This document shows positions 1 through 9,702 of a stretch of DNA of 64,000 bases, in pieces (the first letter of the stretch is position 1; each line of letters begins with the position of its first letter). The stretch comes from Amycolatopsis echigonensis. Lineage in GTDB: Bacteria; Actinomycetota; Actinomycetes; Mycobacteriales; Pseudonocardiaceae. Below the pieces are notes generated by a model that ran no database searches, was not told the origin of the DNA, and saw nothing but the letters and a program-made list of their open reading frames with translations. The stretch covers positions 1 to 64,000 of the forward strand of contig NZ_JACJHR010000047.1 in assembly GCF_014174495.1 (NCBI RefSeq), read 5' to 3'. Both the position numbers and the translations under genes were made by a program.

Positions 1-2
1 GC

Positions 3-2504
3 ATGAACGAGAAGATCCCGCACAAAGCCGACGTCGACGGCCTGACCGCCAAATGGGTACCGGTGTGGGAACGCGAAGGCGTATACCGGTTCGACCGGAC
101 GCGCCCGGACGTCTACTCGATCGACACGCCGCCGCTGACCGCGAGCGGTTCGCTGCACATCGGGCACGTCTTCTCCTACACGCACACCGACGTTCTCGCG
201 CGCTACCAACGGATGCGCGGGCGTTCGGTCTTCTACCCGGTCGGCTGGGACGACAACGGCCTGCCCACCGAACGCCGCGTGCAGAACCATTTCGGCGTGC
301 GCTGCGAGCCGTCGCTGCCCTACGACCCGTCCTTCGCCCCGCCGGATCAACCCGGCAAGAACGCGATTCCGGTGTCCCGGCGCAATTTCGTGGAGCTGTG
401 CCGTCAGCTGACCGAAACCGACGAGAAGGTTTTCGAGGAGGTCTGGCGGAGCATCGGGCTTTCGGTGGACTGGACGCTGGCGTACCAGACGATCGACCCG
501 GCGACCACGGAAATCTCGCAGCGCGCGTTCCTGCGCAACCTCGCGCGCGGCGAGGCGTACCAATCCGAAGCCCCGACGCTGTGGGATGTCACCTTCCGCA
601 CCGCTGTCGCGCAGGCGGAACTGGAGGACCGGGAACGGCAGGGCGCGTATCACGATCTCGTGTTCACCGCCGACGACGGCGCTGACGTGCTGATCTCGAC
701 TACACGGCCCGAGTTGCTGCCCGCGTGCGTCGCGCTCGTCGCGCATCCGGATGACGAGCGCTACCAAGGCCTTTTCGGGAAAACCGTGCGCACACCGGTG
801 TTCGGGGTCGAGGTTCCGGTCCACGCGCATCACTTCGCCGATCCGGAAAAGGGCACCGGCATCGCGATGGTGTGCACCTTCGGCGACACCACCGACGTCA
901 CCTGGTGGCGCGCGCTGCGGCTCGAAACGCGTCCGGTGCTGGGCCGCGACGGCCGGTTCCGTTCCGAACCTCCGCACGGCGTCCCGGCGGACACATACAG
1001 CGAGCTGGCGGGCAAGACTGTCCACACTGGACGCCAGATCGTGGTGGAGCTCCTGCGGGAGGCGGGCGCGCTGCGCGGCGAGCCGAGGCCGATCACGCAT
1101 CCGGTCAAGTTCTACGAAAAGGGCGACAAGCCGCTGGAAATCGTCACCAGCCGCCAGTGGTACCTGCGCAACGGCGGCCGCGACGACGCCCTGCGCGCGA
1201 AACTGCTGGAGCGCGGCGAGGAGCTGAACTGGGGCCCGCCGCACATGCAGGTCCGTTACCGCAGCTGGGTCGAGGGCCTGACCAGCGACTGGCTGATCAG
1301 CCGCCAGCGGTTCTTCGGCGTGCCGATCCCGGTCTGGTACCCGCTGGACGCCGACGGGGAGCCGGACCACGACGCGGTGCTCGTGCCCGACGACGCGAGC
1401 CTTCCGGTGGACCCGAGCACCGACGTTCCGCCGGGCTATTCCGAGGAGCAGCGCGGCGTGCCGGGCGGGTTCGTCGCGGAGGCGGACGTGATGGACACCT
1501 GGGCGACGTCCTCGCTGACGCCGCAGATCGCCGGTCGCTGGAGCCTCGACGACGACCTGTTCCGCCGCGTGTTCCCGTTCTCGCTGCGGCCGCAGGCGCA
1601 CGAGATCATCCGCACCTGGCTGTTCTCCACCGCGGTCCGCGCCGAACTGGAGGAAGGCGTGCTGCCGTGGCGGGACGCGGTGATCTCCGGCTGGGTGCTC
1701 GACCCGGACCGCAAGAAGATGTCGAAGTCGGTCGGCAACGTCGTCACGCCCGCGGATCTGCTGGAGCGGCACGGTTCCGACGCGGTGCGCTATTGGGCGG
1801 CAAGCGCGCGGCCCGGCGTGGACACGGCGGTCGACGAAGGCCAGATGAAGGTCGGGCGACGGCTGGCGACGAAGCTGTTGAACGTGAGTCGGTTCGTCCT
1901 CGGCCTCGGGACTCCGAAACCGGATTCGGTCGCCACGAAGCCGCTGGACCGGTCCGTGCTCGCCGCGCTGGCGAACGTGCTCGAAGAGGCGACAGCCGCG
2001 TTCGAAGCGCTCGACCAGGCGCGTGCGTTGCAGGTCACGGAGACGTTCTTCTGGACGTTCTGCGACGACTACGTGGAACTGGTGAAGGGCCGCGCGTACG
2101 GCGATCTCGGGGCGGAGGCAGCTGAATCGGCGCAGGTGGCACTGCGGACGGTGCTGTCGGCGCTGGTGCGGATGTTCGCGCCGGTGCTGCCGTTCGCCAC
2201 TGAAGAGATCTGGTCGTGGTGGCAGGAAGGTTCCGTGCACCAGGCGTCCTGGCCGACCGCGCCCGCCGGCGACGGGGACGTCACGTTGCTGCCGCTGGCC
2301 GGTTCCGTGATCGCCGCGGTGCGCCGGGCCAAGACCGACGCGAAGGTGTCCATGCGGACCGCCGTCGAGACGCTGTCGGTCACCGCTCCGGCGGATGTGC
2401 TCGAAGGCTTCGCCGGAGTCGCCGAGGACGTGCGGATCGCCGGGGTGGTCAACACCGTGGCCACCCAGGAGGGCGAACTCTCGGTGGCGGTGACGATCAG
2501 CTGA
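3..2504 (+). CDS. valS: valine-tRNA ligase, archaeal/Rickettsia-type
   Basis: Charges tRNA(Val) with valine in the cytoplasm. The 833-residue protein shows the class I signature LHIGH at residues 51-55 and KMSKS near residue 572. An inserted editing domain carries an STTRPE motif near residues 230-236, and an anticodon-binding helical region follows. The motif GWDDNGLPTE at residues 81-90 replaces the PGTDHAGIATQ-like motif of ordinary bacterial ValRS, and the C-terminal coiled-coil arm is lacking. Both traits are typical of the archaeal type also found in Rickettsia and some actinomycetes. The ATG at position 3 is used; upstream sequence is cut off by the window edge. It ends abutting the stop of the convergent dapF, giving TGATCA across the junction. 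The usual bacterial valS neighbour folC is not seen here, so a second ValRS may exist elsewhere (inference). Confidence 0.93.
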   Translation: MNEKIPHKADVDGLTAKWVPVWEREGVYRFDRTRPDVYSIDTPPLTASGSLHIGHVFSYTHTDVLARYQRMRGRSVFYPVGWDDNGLPTERRVQNHFGVRCEPSLPYDPSFAPPDQPGKNAIPVSRRNFVELCRQLTETDEKVFEEVWRSIGLSVDWTLAYQTIDPATTEISQRAFLRNLARGEAYQSEAPTLWDVTFRTAVAQAELEDRERQGAYHDLVFTADDGADVLISTTRPELLPACVALVAHPDDERYQGLFGKTVRTPVFGVEVPVHAHHFADPEKGTGIAMVCTFGDTTDVTWWRALRLETRPVLGRDGRFRSEPPHGVPADTYSELAGKTVHTGRQIVVELLREAGALRGEPRPITHPVKFYEKGDKPLEIVTSRQWYLRNGGRDDALRAKLLERGEELNWGPPHMQVRYRSWVEGLTSDWLISRQRFFGVPIPVWYPLDADGEPDHDAVLVPDDASLPVDPSTDVPPGYSEEQRGVPGGFVAEADVMDTWATSSLTPQIAGRWSLDDDLFRRVFPFSLRPQAHEIIRTWLFSTAVRAELEEGVLPWRDAVISGWVLDPDRKKMSKSVGNVVTPADLLERHGSDAVRYWAASARPGVDTAVDEGQMKVGRRLATKLLNVSRFVLGLGTPKPDSVATKPLDRSVLAALANVLEEATAAFEALDQARALQVTETFFWTFCDDYVELVKGRAYGDLGAEAAESAQVALRTVLSALVRMFAPVLPFATEEIWSWWQEGSVHQASWPTAPAGDGDVTLLPLAGSVIAAVRRAKTDAKVSMRTAVETLSVTAPADVLEGFAGVAEDVRIAGVVNTVATQEGELSVAVTIS

Positions 2505-3332
2505 TCACGCGCCCGCGGCGAGCCACCAGGCTTCGTCCAGCTCGCCGCGGGCCACGATCTCGGCCGGTCCGGTCAGCGTGGATTCGCCGCGCCCGACCGT
2601 CACCGACACCCGGCCGCCCGGGATGTCCACTGTGGACTCGCCGGTGTCCTTGCCTGCGAGGTGCAGCGCCGCAGCCACGGCGGCGACCGTGCCGGTGCCG
2701 CAGGCGCGCGTCTCCCCCACGCCGCGTTCGTGGACGCGCATCCGCAGCGCGCCCTCGCCGAGCACGTTGACGAACTCCAGGTTGACGCCGGCCGGGAAGA
2801 AGTCGTGGTCGAAATCGGGCTGCTCGCGCAGGTCGAGACCGGCGATGTCGGTGTCGGTGACCGACACCAGGTGCGGGTTGCCGACGTTCACCGCGACCCC
2901 GGAGAACGGCTGCCCGGCCACCACGGTGACCGAGGTGCCGGTGATCGCCGCCGGGCCCATCTGGACGGTGACGGAACGGTCCGGGTGCACGACGACCGGC
3001 CGATCCCCCGCGCGGGTGCCGATGACGAACTCGCCGCCCTCGGCCAGTCCGGCGTCGACCAGGTAGCGCGCGAAAACGCGGGTGCCGTTGCCGCACATCT
3101 CGGCGATCGAGCCGTCGGCGTTGCGGTAGTCCATGAACCACTCGCCGGCCGACTCTTCGCCGATCGCCTTCGCCCGGACGACGCGCAGCACGCCGTCCGC
3201 GCCGAGGCCCCGCTGCCGGTCGCACAGCGCGGCGACCCGCTCCGCCGTGAGGTCCAGGCGGCCGGCCGCGTCAGGCAGCAGCACAAAGTCGTTCTGCGTG
3301 CCGTGGCCCTTGAGGAATTCGATGCCGCCCAT
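2505..3332 (-). CDS. dapF: diaminopimelate epimerase
   Basis: Interconverts LL- and meso-diaminopimelate for lysine and peptidoglycan synthesis, by a two-base mechanism with two active-site cysteines. Both are visible: C80 in MCGNGTR and C211 in ETRACGTGT. The 275-residue length is normal, and the ATG start gives the conserved opening with a GTQNDFV motif at residues 11-17. It lies 9 nt behind miaA on the same strand, so the two are very probably cotranscribed, as in mycobacteria (Rv2727c-Rv2726c). Confidence 0.96.
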   Translation of the reverse strand: MGGIEFLKGHGTQNDFVLLPDAAGRLDLTAERVAALCDRQRGLGADGVLRVVRAKAIGEESAGEWFMDYRNADGSIAEMCGNGTRVFARYLVDAGLAEGGEFVIGTRAGDRPVVVHPDRSVTVQMGPAAITGTSVTVVAGQPFSGVAVNVGNPHLVSVTDTDIAGLDLREQPDFDHDFFPAGVNLEFVNVLGEGALRMRVHERGVGETRACGTGTVAAVAAALHLAGKDTGESTVDIPGGRVSVTVGRGESTLTGPAEIVARGELDEAWWLAAGA

Positions 3333-3341
3333 GCGTCCAGG

Positions 3342-4262
<921 letters not shown>

Positions 4263-4487
4263 GCCGGAGAACGCTACCCGGCCGGGGCGGGACGCGGGCA
4301 CGGAGCGTCAAGGAGAAGTAGGATCAACGCTTTCAGGCGGCTCACCCAGTACCACGGCGCGCGCTGAGCTGCTTGAATGCCGCTGGGGCCCCATGCCCCC
4401 GGCAGAGCACGACAACAGCGCAACCCGGCCCCGCTCCCGCGGCGGGGCGCCCGCAGCAGCGGGCGTACAGGCGATAAGGAGCCTGCG

Positions 4488-5801
4488 ATGGCCCAGGAGA
4501 ACACGTCCCCCGGCACCCCGGCACCGCACCCGGTGCCGCACGCGCAGGGAGCCGGCCATGCCGCGCCTCCGGTGCCGCCCGCCGAGCCCAGCCCCGCCAC
4601 CTGGGGCCGGGTCGACGAGGAAGGCACCGTTTACGTCTTCACCGCCGACGGCGAACGCGAGGTCGGGGTCTGGCAGGCCGGGACGCCCGAGGAAGGGCTG
4701 CTGCACTACGCGCGCCGCTTCGACGACGTGCGCACCGAGGTGGAACTGCTCGAAACGCGGCTGAAGTCCGGAGCGGGCGATCCGAAGCACGCGCTCTCGA
4801 GCGCCACCCAGATCCGCGACGGGCTCGGCGAGGCGGCCGTGGTCGGCGACCTGAAAGCGCTCGCCGCGCGGCTCGACTACGTGATCGGAGTGGCGGAGAA
4901 GGCGCTGGTCAACGTCAAGCACGAACGCGAGGAAGCCCGGGCCGCGGCCGTGGCGCGCAAGCAGGCGCTGGCCGACGAGGCGGAGAAGATCGCCGCCGAG
5001 TCCACCCAGTGGAAAGCCGCGGGCGACCGGCTGCGCGCGATCCTCGACGAGTGGAAGACGGTCAAGGGCGTCGACCGCAAGACCGACGACGAGCTGTGGA
5101 AGCGCTTCTCGAAGGCCCGCGAGGCGTTCAACCGCCGCCGCGGCTCGCACTTCGCCGAACTGGACAAGCAGCGGGCGAGTGCGAAGCAGCGCAAGGAAGA
5201 GCTGATCGCCGAGGCCGAGGCGCTGTCCGACTCCGACGACTGGGGCGCCACCGCGGGCCGGTACAAGGAGCTGATGGCCGAGTGGAAGGCCGCCGGGCGC
5301 GCTCCGAAGGACAGCGACGAGGCGTTGTGGCAGCGGTTCCGCGCCGCGCAGGACGCGTTCTTCGCCCGCCGCTCGGCGGTGTTCTCCGAGCGCGACGCGG
5401 AGTTCGCCGGCAACGCCCAGCGCAAGGAAGAACTGCTGGTCGAGGCCGAGAAGATCGACGTCGCGGCGAACCTCGAAGCGGCCAAGGCGGCGCTGCGCAA
5501 GATCCAGGAGCAGTGGGACGAGATCGGCAAGGTCCCGCGCGAACGCATCCGCGAACTCGACGGGCGGCTCAAGGCGGTGCAGGACGCGGTGAAGTCGGCC
5601 GAGGACAGCCGCTGGCGCCGCACCGACCCGGAGGCGCAGGCGCGCGCCGCGCAGTTCCGGGAGCGGGTCGAGCAGTTCGAATCGCAGGCCGCCAAGGCCC
5701 GGGCCGCCGGGGACGAGCGGCGGGCGAAGAAGGCCGAGGAGCAGGCCGCCCAGTGGCGGGAGTGGATGGAGGCCGCGGAAGCCGCGGTCGCCGATCGCTG
5801 A
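4488..5801 (+). CDS. DUF349 domain protein, coiled coil
   Basis: A 437-residue protein of unknown function, homologous in content and position to the mycobacterial Rv2731-type protein beside miaA/miaB. After an Ala/Pro-rich N-terminal tail of about 40 residues it has a small globular segment. Three DUF349 repeats follow, each an Ala/Lys/Glu-rich helical unit with a conserved LW.RF..A...F..RR pattern in the first two. The composition predicts long charged coiled coils. The ATG at 4488 is supported by AAGGA 8 nt upstream; the frame stays open to 4377 but without a ribosome site. It is transcribed alone and ends in a strong hairpin. Confidence 0.85.
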   Translation: MAQENTSPGTPAPHPVPHAQGAGHAAPPVPPAEPSPATWGRVDEEGTVYVFTADGEREVGVWQAGTPEEGLLHYARRFDDVRTEVELLETRLKSGAGDPKHALSSATQIRDGLGEAAVVGDLKALAARLDYVIGVAEKALVNVKHEREEARAAAVARKQALADEAEKIAAESTQWKAAGDRLRAILDEWKTVKGVDRKTDDELWKRFSKAREAFNRRRGSHFAELDKQRASAKQRKEELIAEAEALSDSDDWGATAGRYKELMAEWKAAGRAPKDSDEALWQRFRAAQDAFFARRSAVFSERDAEFAGNAQRKEELLVEAEKIDVAANLEAAKAALRKIQEQWDEIGKVPRERIRELDGRLKAVQDAVKSAEDSRWRRTDPEAQARAAQFRERVEQFESQAAKARAAGDERRAKKAEEQAAQWREWMEAAEAAVADR

Positions 5802-5814
5802 TCCTGAGCGCGCG

Positions 5815-5844
5815 AAGGGCCGGTACCCGCGGGTGCCGGCCCTT
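5815..5844. terminator. bidirectional terminator hairpin
   Basis: The arms AAGGGCCGGTACCC and GGGTGCCGGCCCTT pair over 14 bp with one G-T wobble around a 2 nt loop, followed by a TTT-containing tail. It lies between the convergent ends of the DUF349 gene (5801) and the membrane protein gene (5858). Confidence 0.75.
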
Positions 5845-5857
5845 TGCGTTGCCTGGT

Positions 5858-6334
5858 TCAGTTACGCGAGAACGCCGTGCGCATCCACAGCGTCGCCAGG
5901 ACGATCGTCGCGATCCACGCCACGATCATGCCGATGCCCGGGCCGTCTCCGGCCGCTCCGCTGGCGTGCGCGGACTGCTGCGACCAGATCGCCAGCAGGC
6001 CGTCGACCGAGGCGAACCAGCCGCCCGCGGCGCAGCACCACGCGACCCACCAGCGGCGGGACACCAGCGCGACCGCGCCGATGAACAAGCCGACGCCGGT
6101 GGACGTCACGGCGAACAGCTGCGGGACCCCGCCCGCCTGGCCGGCCAGCGTTTCCCAGCCCGCGCGGCCCTGGGCCCACGGCAGGAGCTGGGCCACGAGC
6201 AGCACGAACATCAGCACCGAGATGGTGAACCCGCGCCTGCCCAGCTCCACCGTGCGCGCGGCGAGGCGGCCCGCGTCGTCGATCTCTTCGCTCAGCCGGC
6301 GATCGACCTCGGCCGGCGTCCCCGGTTCGCTCAT
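5858..6334 (-). CDS. small integral membrane protein (Rv2732c-type)
   Basis: A 158-residue protein with about 35 soluble N-terminal residues and then about four hydrophobic membrane segments, including SVLMFVLLVAQLLPW and MIVAWIATIVLATLW. The function is unknown. Its ATG overlaps the miaB stop as ATGA, so it should be translationally coupled to miaB. The same pairing exists in mycobacteria (Rv2733c-Rv2732c); I assign the family from position and membrane topology, not from a sequence search. Confidence 0.85.
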   Translation of the reverse strand: MSEPGTPAEVDRRLSEEIDDAGRLAARTVELGRRGFTISVLMFVLLVAQLLPWAQGRAGWETLAGQAGGVPQLFAVTSTGVGLFIGAVALVSRRWWVAWCCAAGGWFASVDGLLAIWSQQSAHASGAAGDGPGIGMIVAWIATIVLATLWMRTAFSRN

Positions 6335-7812
6335 CCTGCACACCCACTCACCGGGGCCGGCTGCGCCGCCGGGGCTCCGAAGCCCGGCAGTCCCAGGGTG
6401 ACCCCGCTCGTCTTGGGCCGAAGACCGGCTTCGGCGTTGTCGCCCGCTCGCGTGCGGCGATGCGTCAGGAGGTCGCCGTCGGCGACCAGGTGGTGCGGCG
6501 CGCCGTAGCTGATCACCGTCTCCACGACGTCGCCCGGCCGGACCGAGCGGTCGACGGCCGATCCGGTCGGCGTGAAGTGCACCAGGCGTCCGTCGCGGGC
6601 GCGGCCGCTCATCCGGTGCGTCTCCGCGTCCTTGCGCCCCTCGCCCGCGGCGACCAGCAGCTCGACCCGGCGGCCGACCAGCTTGCGGTTCTCTTCCCAG
6701 GAGATCTCGTTCTGCAGCTCGACCAGCCGGTCGTAGCGCTCCTGCACGACCTCCTTCGGCAACTGGCCGTCCATCTCCGCGGCGGGAGTGCCGGGGCGCT
6801 TCGAGTACTGGAAGGTGAACGCGCTGGAGAACCGCGCGGCGCGGACGACATCGAGCGTCGCCTGGAAGTCTTCCTCGGTCTCGCCGGGGAAACCGACGAT
6901 GATGTCGGTGGTGATGGCGGCGTCCGGCATCGCGGCGCGCACCTCGTCGAGGATGTTCAGGAACCGCGCGGACCGGTACGACCGGCGCATCTCGCGCAGC
7001 ACGCGGTCCGAACCGGACTGCAGCGGCATGTGCAGCTGGTGGCAGACGTTCGGCGTCTCGGCCATCGCGTCGATCACGTCCGAGGTGAACGCGGCCGGAT
7101 GCGGCGAGGTGAACCGCACGCGCTCCAGCCCCTCGATCCCCCCGGTGGCGCGCAGCAGCTTGCCGAACGCGAGCCGGTCGCCGAACTCGACGCCGTAGGA
7201 GTTCACGTTCTGGCCCAGCAGGGTCACCTCGAGCACGCCCTCGGCGACCAGCGCCTCGACCTCGGCGAGGATCTCGCCGGGACGGCGGTCGCGCTCCTTG
7301 CCGCGCAGCGACGGCACGATGCAGAACGTGCAGGTGTTGTTGCAGCCGACCGAAACCGACACCCAGCTCGCGTAGGACGATTCGCGGCGCGCGGGCAGCG
7401 TGGACGGGAACGTCTCGAGTGATTCGAGGATCTCGACCTCGGCCTCGGCGTTGTGCCGCGCGCGCTCCAGCAGCGCCGGCAGCGAGCCGATGTTGTGCGT
7501 CCCGAAGACGACGTCGACCCACGGCGCCCGCTTGACGATGTCGCCGCGGTCCTTCTGCGCGAGACAGCCGCCGACGGCGATCTGCATGTCCGGATTGGCG
7601 ACCTTGTCCGGGCGGAGGTGCCCGAGGGTGCCGTAGAGCTTGTTGTCCGCGTTCTCCCGCACGGCGCAGGTGTTGAACACGACCAGATCCGGCTTCGCCT
7701 GCCCCGCGGCGGGGACGTAGCCGGCTTCCTCGAGCTGCCCGGCGAGCCGTTCGGAGTCGTGCACGTTCATCTGGCAGCCGAACGTGCGGATCTGGTACGT
7801 TTTCGCGTTCAT
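6331..7812 (-). CDS. miaB: tRNA-2-methylthio-N6-dimethylallyladenosine synthase
   Basis: Radical-SAM methylthiotransferase that converts i6A37 of tRNA to ms2i6A37, acting after MiaA. The order is an N-terminal UPF0004 domain with C13 in TFGCQMN, a radical-SAM domain with the cluster motif CNNTCTFC, a C-terminal TRAM-like RNA-binding region, and a Gly/Pro-rich tail ending at 493 residues. The ATG at 7812 begins the conserved opening; the frame stays open upstream but looks non-coding. It is first gene of a two-gene operon with the small membrane protein. Confidence 0.96.
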   Translation of the reverse strand: MNAKTYQIRTFGCQMNVHDSERLAGQLEEAGYVPAAGQAKPDLVVFNTCAVRENADNKLYGTLGHLRPDKVANPDMQIAVGGCLAQKDRGDIVKRAPWVDVVFGTHNIGSLPALLERARHNAEAEVEILESLETFPSTLPARRESSYASWVSVSVGCNNTCTFCIVPSLRGKERDRRPGEILAEVEALVAEGVLEVTLLGQNVNSYGVEFGDRLAFGKLLRATGGIEGLERVRFTSPHPAAFTSDVIDAMAETPNVCHQLHMPLQSGSDRVLREMRRSYRSARFLNILDEVRAAMPDAAITTDIIVGFPGETEEDFQATLDVVRAARFSSAFTFQYSKRPGTPAAEMDGQLPKEVVQERYDRLVELQNEISWEENRKLVGRRVELLVAAGEGRKDAETHRMSGRARDGRLVHFTPTGSAVDRSVRPGDVVETVISYGAPHHLVADGDLLTHRRTRAGDNAEAGLRPKTSGVTLGLPGFGAPAAQPAPVSGCAG

Positions 7813-7888
7813 CGTGCTCCAGCGTAAACCCCGGGGCCCGCGCCTGGCCCGGCACCCGCCCGCCCGGGCGTTATCGGACGGACGCCAG

Positions 7889-8016
7889 CACAATTCCGCT
7901 AATCGGGAAATGTGCCGTTGACCGGGAACGGAAATGCGCCGAAACGGCCATCGGAGAACAATTTCCGCTATTGTTTCCCGCACCGTTCCGAAGATAAGAT
8001 CATCGCCATTGTTCCG
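7889..8016. promoter_or_regulatory. repeated ATTGTT/AACAAT motifs before the lyase-like gene
   Basis: CACAATTCCG (7889-7898), an inverted repeat AACAAT-7 nt-ATTGTT (7957-7975) and CATTGTTCCG (8007-8016) recur in an unusually AT-rich leader. The similarity suggests several copies of one operator. No regulator gene is adjacent. Confidence 0.4.
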
Positions 8017-8045
8017 AATCGGACCGCCGCCGCTATGGAGGAAAA

Positions 8046-8765
8046 GTGCGCAAGGTTTTCGCCTGTTCGGCGGCTGCTGTCGCGAGCACGCTCGTCGTCG
8101 CCGCGATCGCGGCCGCCCCGGTCGGCGCGGCTCCGGCCCCGGCTCCCCGGTCGGTCACCTGGTCGGCCGACCCCGCCGCCGGCGTCGGCGCGTTCACCTC
8201 GATCCAGTGCGCCGACGGCCACTTCAAAACCGCGAAAGACGCCGCGAAGGGCAAGGTGTGGGTCGCCGAGCAGCTCGCGAACGAGGAGCGCTGCGAGGCG
8301 GTCGGCCCGGACCTCTCCGCGGGCAAGACCTTTTACCTCGGCTGGTCGTCGAAGTACCGCATCACCGACTCCACCAGCCGCTACGTGTTCCAGCTGAAAT
8401 GCAGCCCGAGCACCGGCACCGCGAACCATCCGATCGTCCTCGAGGTGATCGGCGGCAAGCTCCGGCTCGAGGACTGGACGACCGACCACACGAGCGTCAC
8501 CCTCTGGGACACGCCGATCTCGAACGACCAGTGGCACGACATCGCCTTCCGGATCTCGACCGACCGCACCAAGGGCACGATCCAGTTCTGGTTCGACGGC
8601 AAACGGCAGACGTTCTCCGACGGGTCCACCACCTACACCGGCACCACGATCGACGGGACCCGCAACTACCTGAAGTGGGGCGTCTACCACCAGGCCGACC
8701 AGACGGCGACGCAGTGGCTCAGCAAGATCCGGATGGGCGGCAGCCTGGCCGACGTCACCGGCTGA
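8046..8765 (+). CDS. secreted polysaccharide-lyase-like protein (heparin lyase I-like fold)
   Basis: A 239-residue exported protein. The first 30 or so residues form a signal peptide (MRK, hydrophobic Ala/Val core, cleavage near GAAPAPA). The mature part matches the beta-jelly-roll lyase-like family (PF14099 type): a KYRI strand, a long QWHDIAFRI strand, WFDGK, and the C-terminal YLKWGVYH motif. The substrate is unknown; such proteins are predicted to act on uronic-acid polysaccharides. GTG start with GGAGG about 5 nt upstream. It stands alone, with repeated ATTGTT/AACAAT motifs in front. Confidence 0.8.
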   Translation: MRKVFACSAAAVASTLVVAAIAAAPVGAAPAPAPRSVTWSADPAAGVGAFTSIQCADGHFKTAKDAAKGKVWVAEQLANEERCEAVGPDLSAGKTFYLGWSSKYRITDSTSRYVFQLKCSPSTGTANHPIVLEVIGGKLRLEDWTTDHTSVTLWDTPISNDQWHDIAFRISTDRTKGTIQFWFDGKRQTFSDGSTTYTGTTIDGTRNYLKWGVYHQADQTATQWLSKIRMGGSLADVTG

Positions 8766-8784
8766 CCTCTGGCACCATCGCCCC

Positions 8785-9702
8785 ATGCGATGGAGGCTTG
8801 GGGCGATGCTGGCAGTGCTCACGGTGCTGCTGAGCGGGTGCGGGCCGAGCTTCGCGAACCTGCACCTGCGCGTCGCCGCCGGGTCGGTGGGCGGCGTGTA
8901 CCACGACCTCGCCGTGCCGCTGGCTTCGGCGTGGGCGGGCGAACTCGGCATCGAGACGCCCGAGGTGCTCGCCACCCAGGGCTCGCGCGACAACCTCAAC
9001 CGAGTGCTTTCCGGGAGCGCGGACGTCGCGTTCGTCGCCGCTGACCTGGCCGCGGACGCGGCGGCCGCGCACCCCAGCAAGCTCGCCGCGCTGGCCCGCA
9101 TCCACGACGACTACCTGCACATCGTCGTCCGCAAGGACTCGCCCTACACCTCGGTGCCGATGCTGCGCGGCCGCCACATCGCGGTCGGGTCGCCGGAGTC
9201 CGGCGTCGAGTACATCGCGGACCGGGTGCTGCAGGTCGCCGGGCTGAGAAGCGCGGTCGCGGTCAACCAGCTGAGCCTCGAGGATTCGCTCTCCGCGCTG
9301 GCCGACCGCAAGATCGACGCGATGTTCTGGTCCGGCGGGCTGCCGACGCCGCTCATCACCGAGTACAACCGCAAGGTCGGCCTGCGGCTGCTCGACATGT
9401 CCGCGCTGATGCCGGGCATGCAGCGGTTCAGCCCGGTATACGGCACCGCGACCATCCCCGGCAGCACGTACGACCAGCCCGGTCCGGTCACGACGCTGGT
9501 GGTGCCGAACTTCCTGGTCGTGCCCACCTCGATGTCCGCGGACGTCGCCGAAGCGCTCACGAAGGGCCTCTACGACGCCCGACCGCAGCTCGCGGCGGTC
9601 AACCGGGCGGCGCTGTCGATCGACGTGCATCCGGGCATCGAGACCGGGCCGCTGCCGTTGCATCCCGGCGCGCTGGCGTATTACCGCGCGGAGAAGGTCT
9701 AG
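8785..9702 (+). CDS. TAXI-family TRAP-type solute-binding lipoprotein
   Basis: A 305-residue extracytoplasmic binding protein. The lipobox LLSGC (cysteine about residue 19) predicts a lipid-anchored protein. The mature part has TAXI-family features: AAGSVGGVYHDLA near the N-terminus, TQGSRDNLNRVLSGSADVAF, and a VGSPESGVEY stretch. Normally these deliver organic acids to a DctQM-like permease, but none is encoded nearby. Instead it converges on a histidine kinase gene: its TAG stop and the kinase TAG stop overlap within CTAG. This suggests the protein senses a ligand for the kinase (inference). Confidence 0.85.
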   Translation: MRWRLGAMLAVLTVLLSGCGPSFANLHLRVAAGSVGGVYHDLAVPLASAWAGELGIETPEVLATQGSRDNLNRVLSGSADVAFVAADLAADAAAAHPSKLAALARIHDDYLHIVVRKDSPYTSVPMLRGRHIAVGSPESGVEYIADRVLQVAGLRSAVAVNQLSLEDSLSALADRKIDAMFWSGGLPTPLITEYNRKVGLRLLDMSALMPGMQRFSPVYGTATIPGSTYDQPGPVTTLVVPNFLVVPTSMSADVAEALTKGLYDARPQLAAVNRAALSIDVHPGIETGPLPLHPGALAYYRAEKV

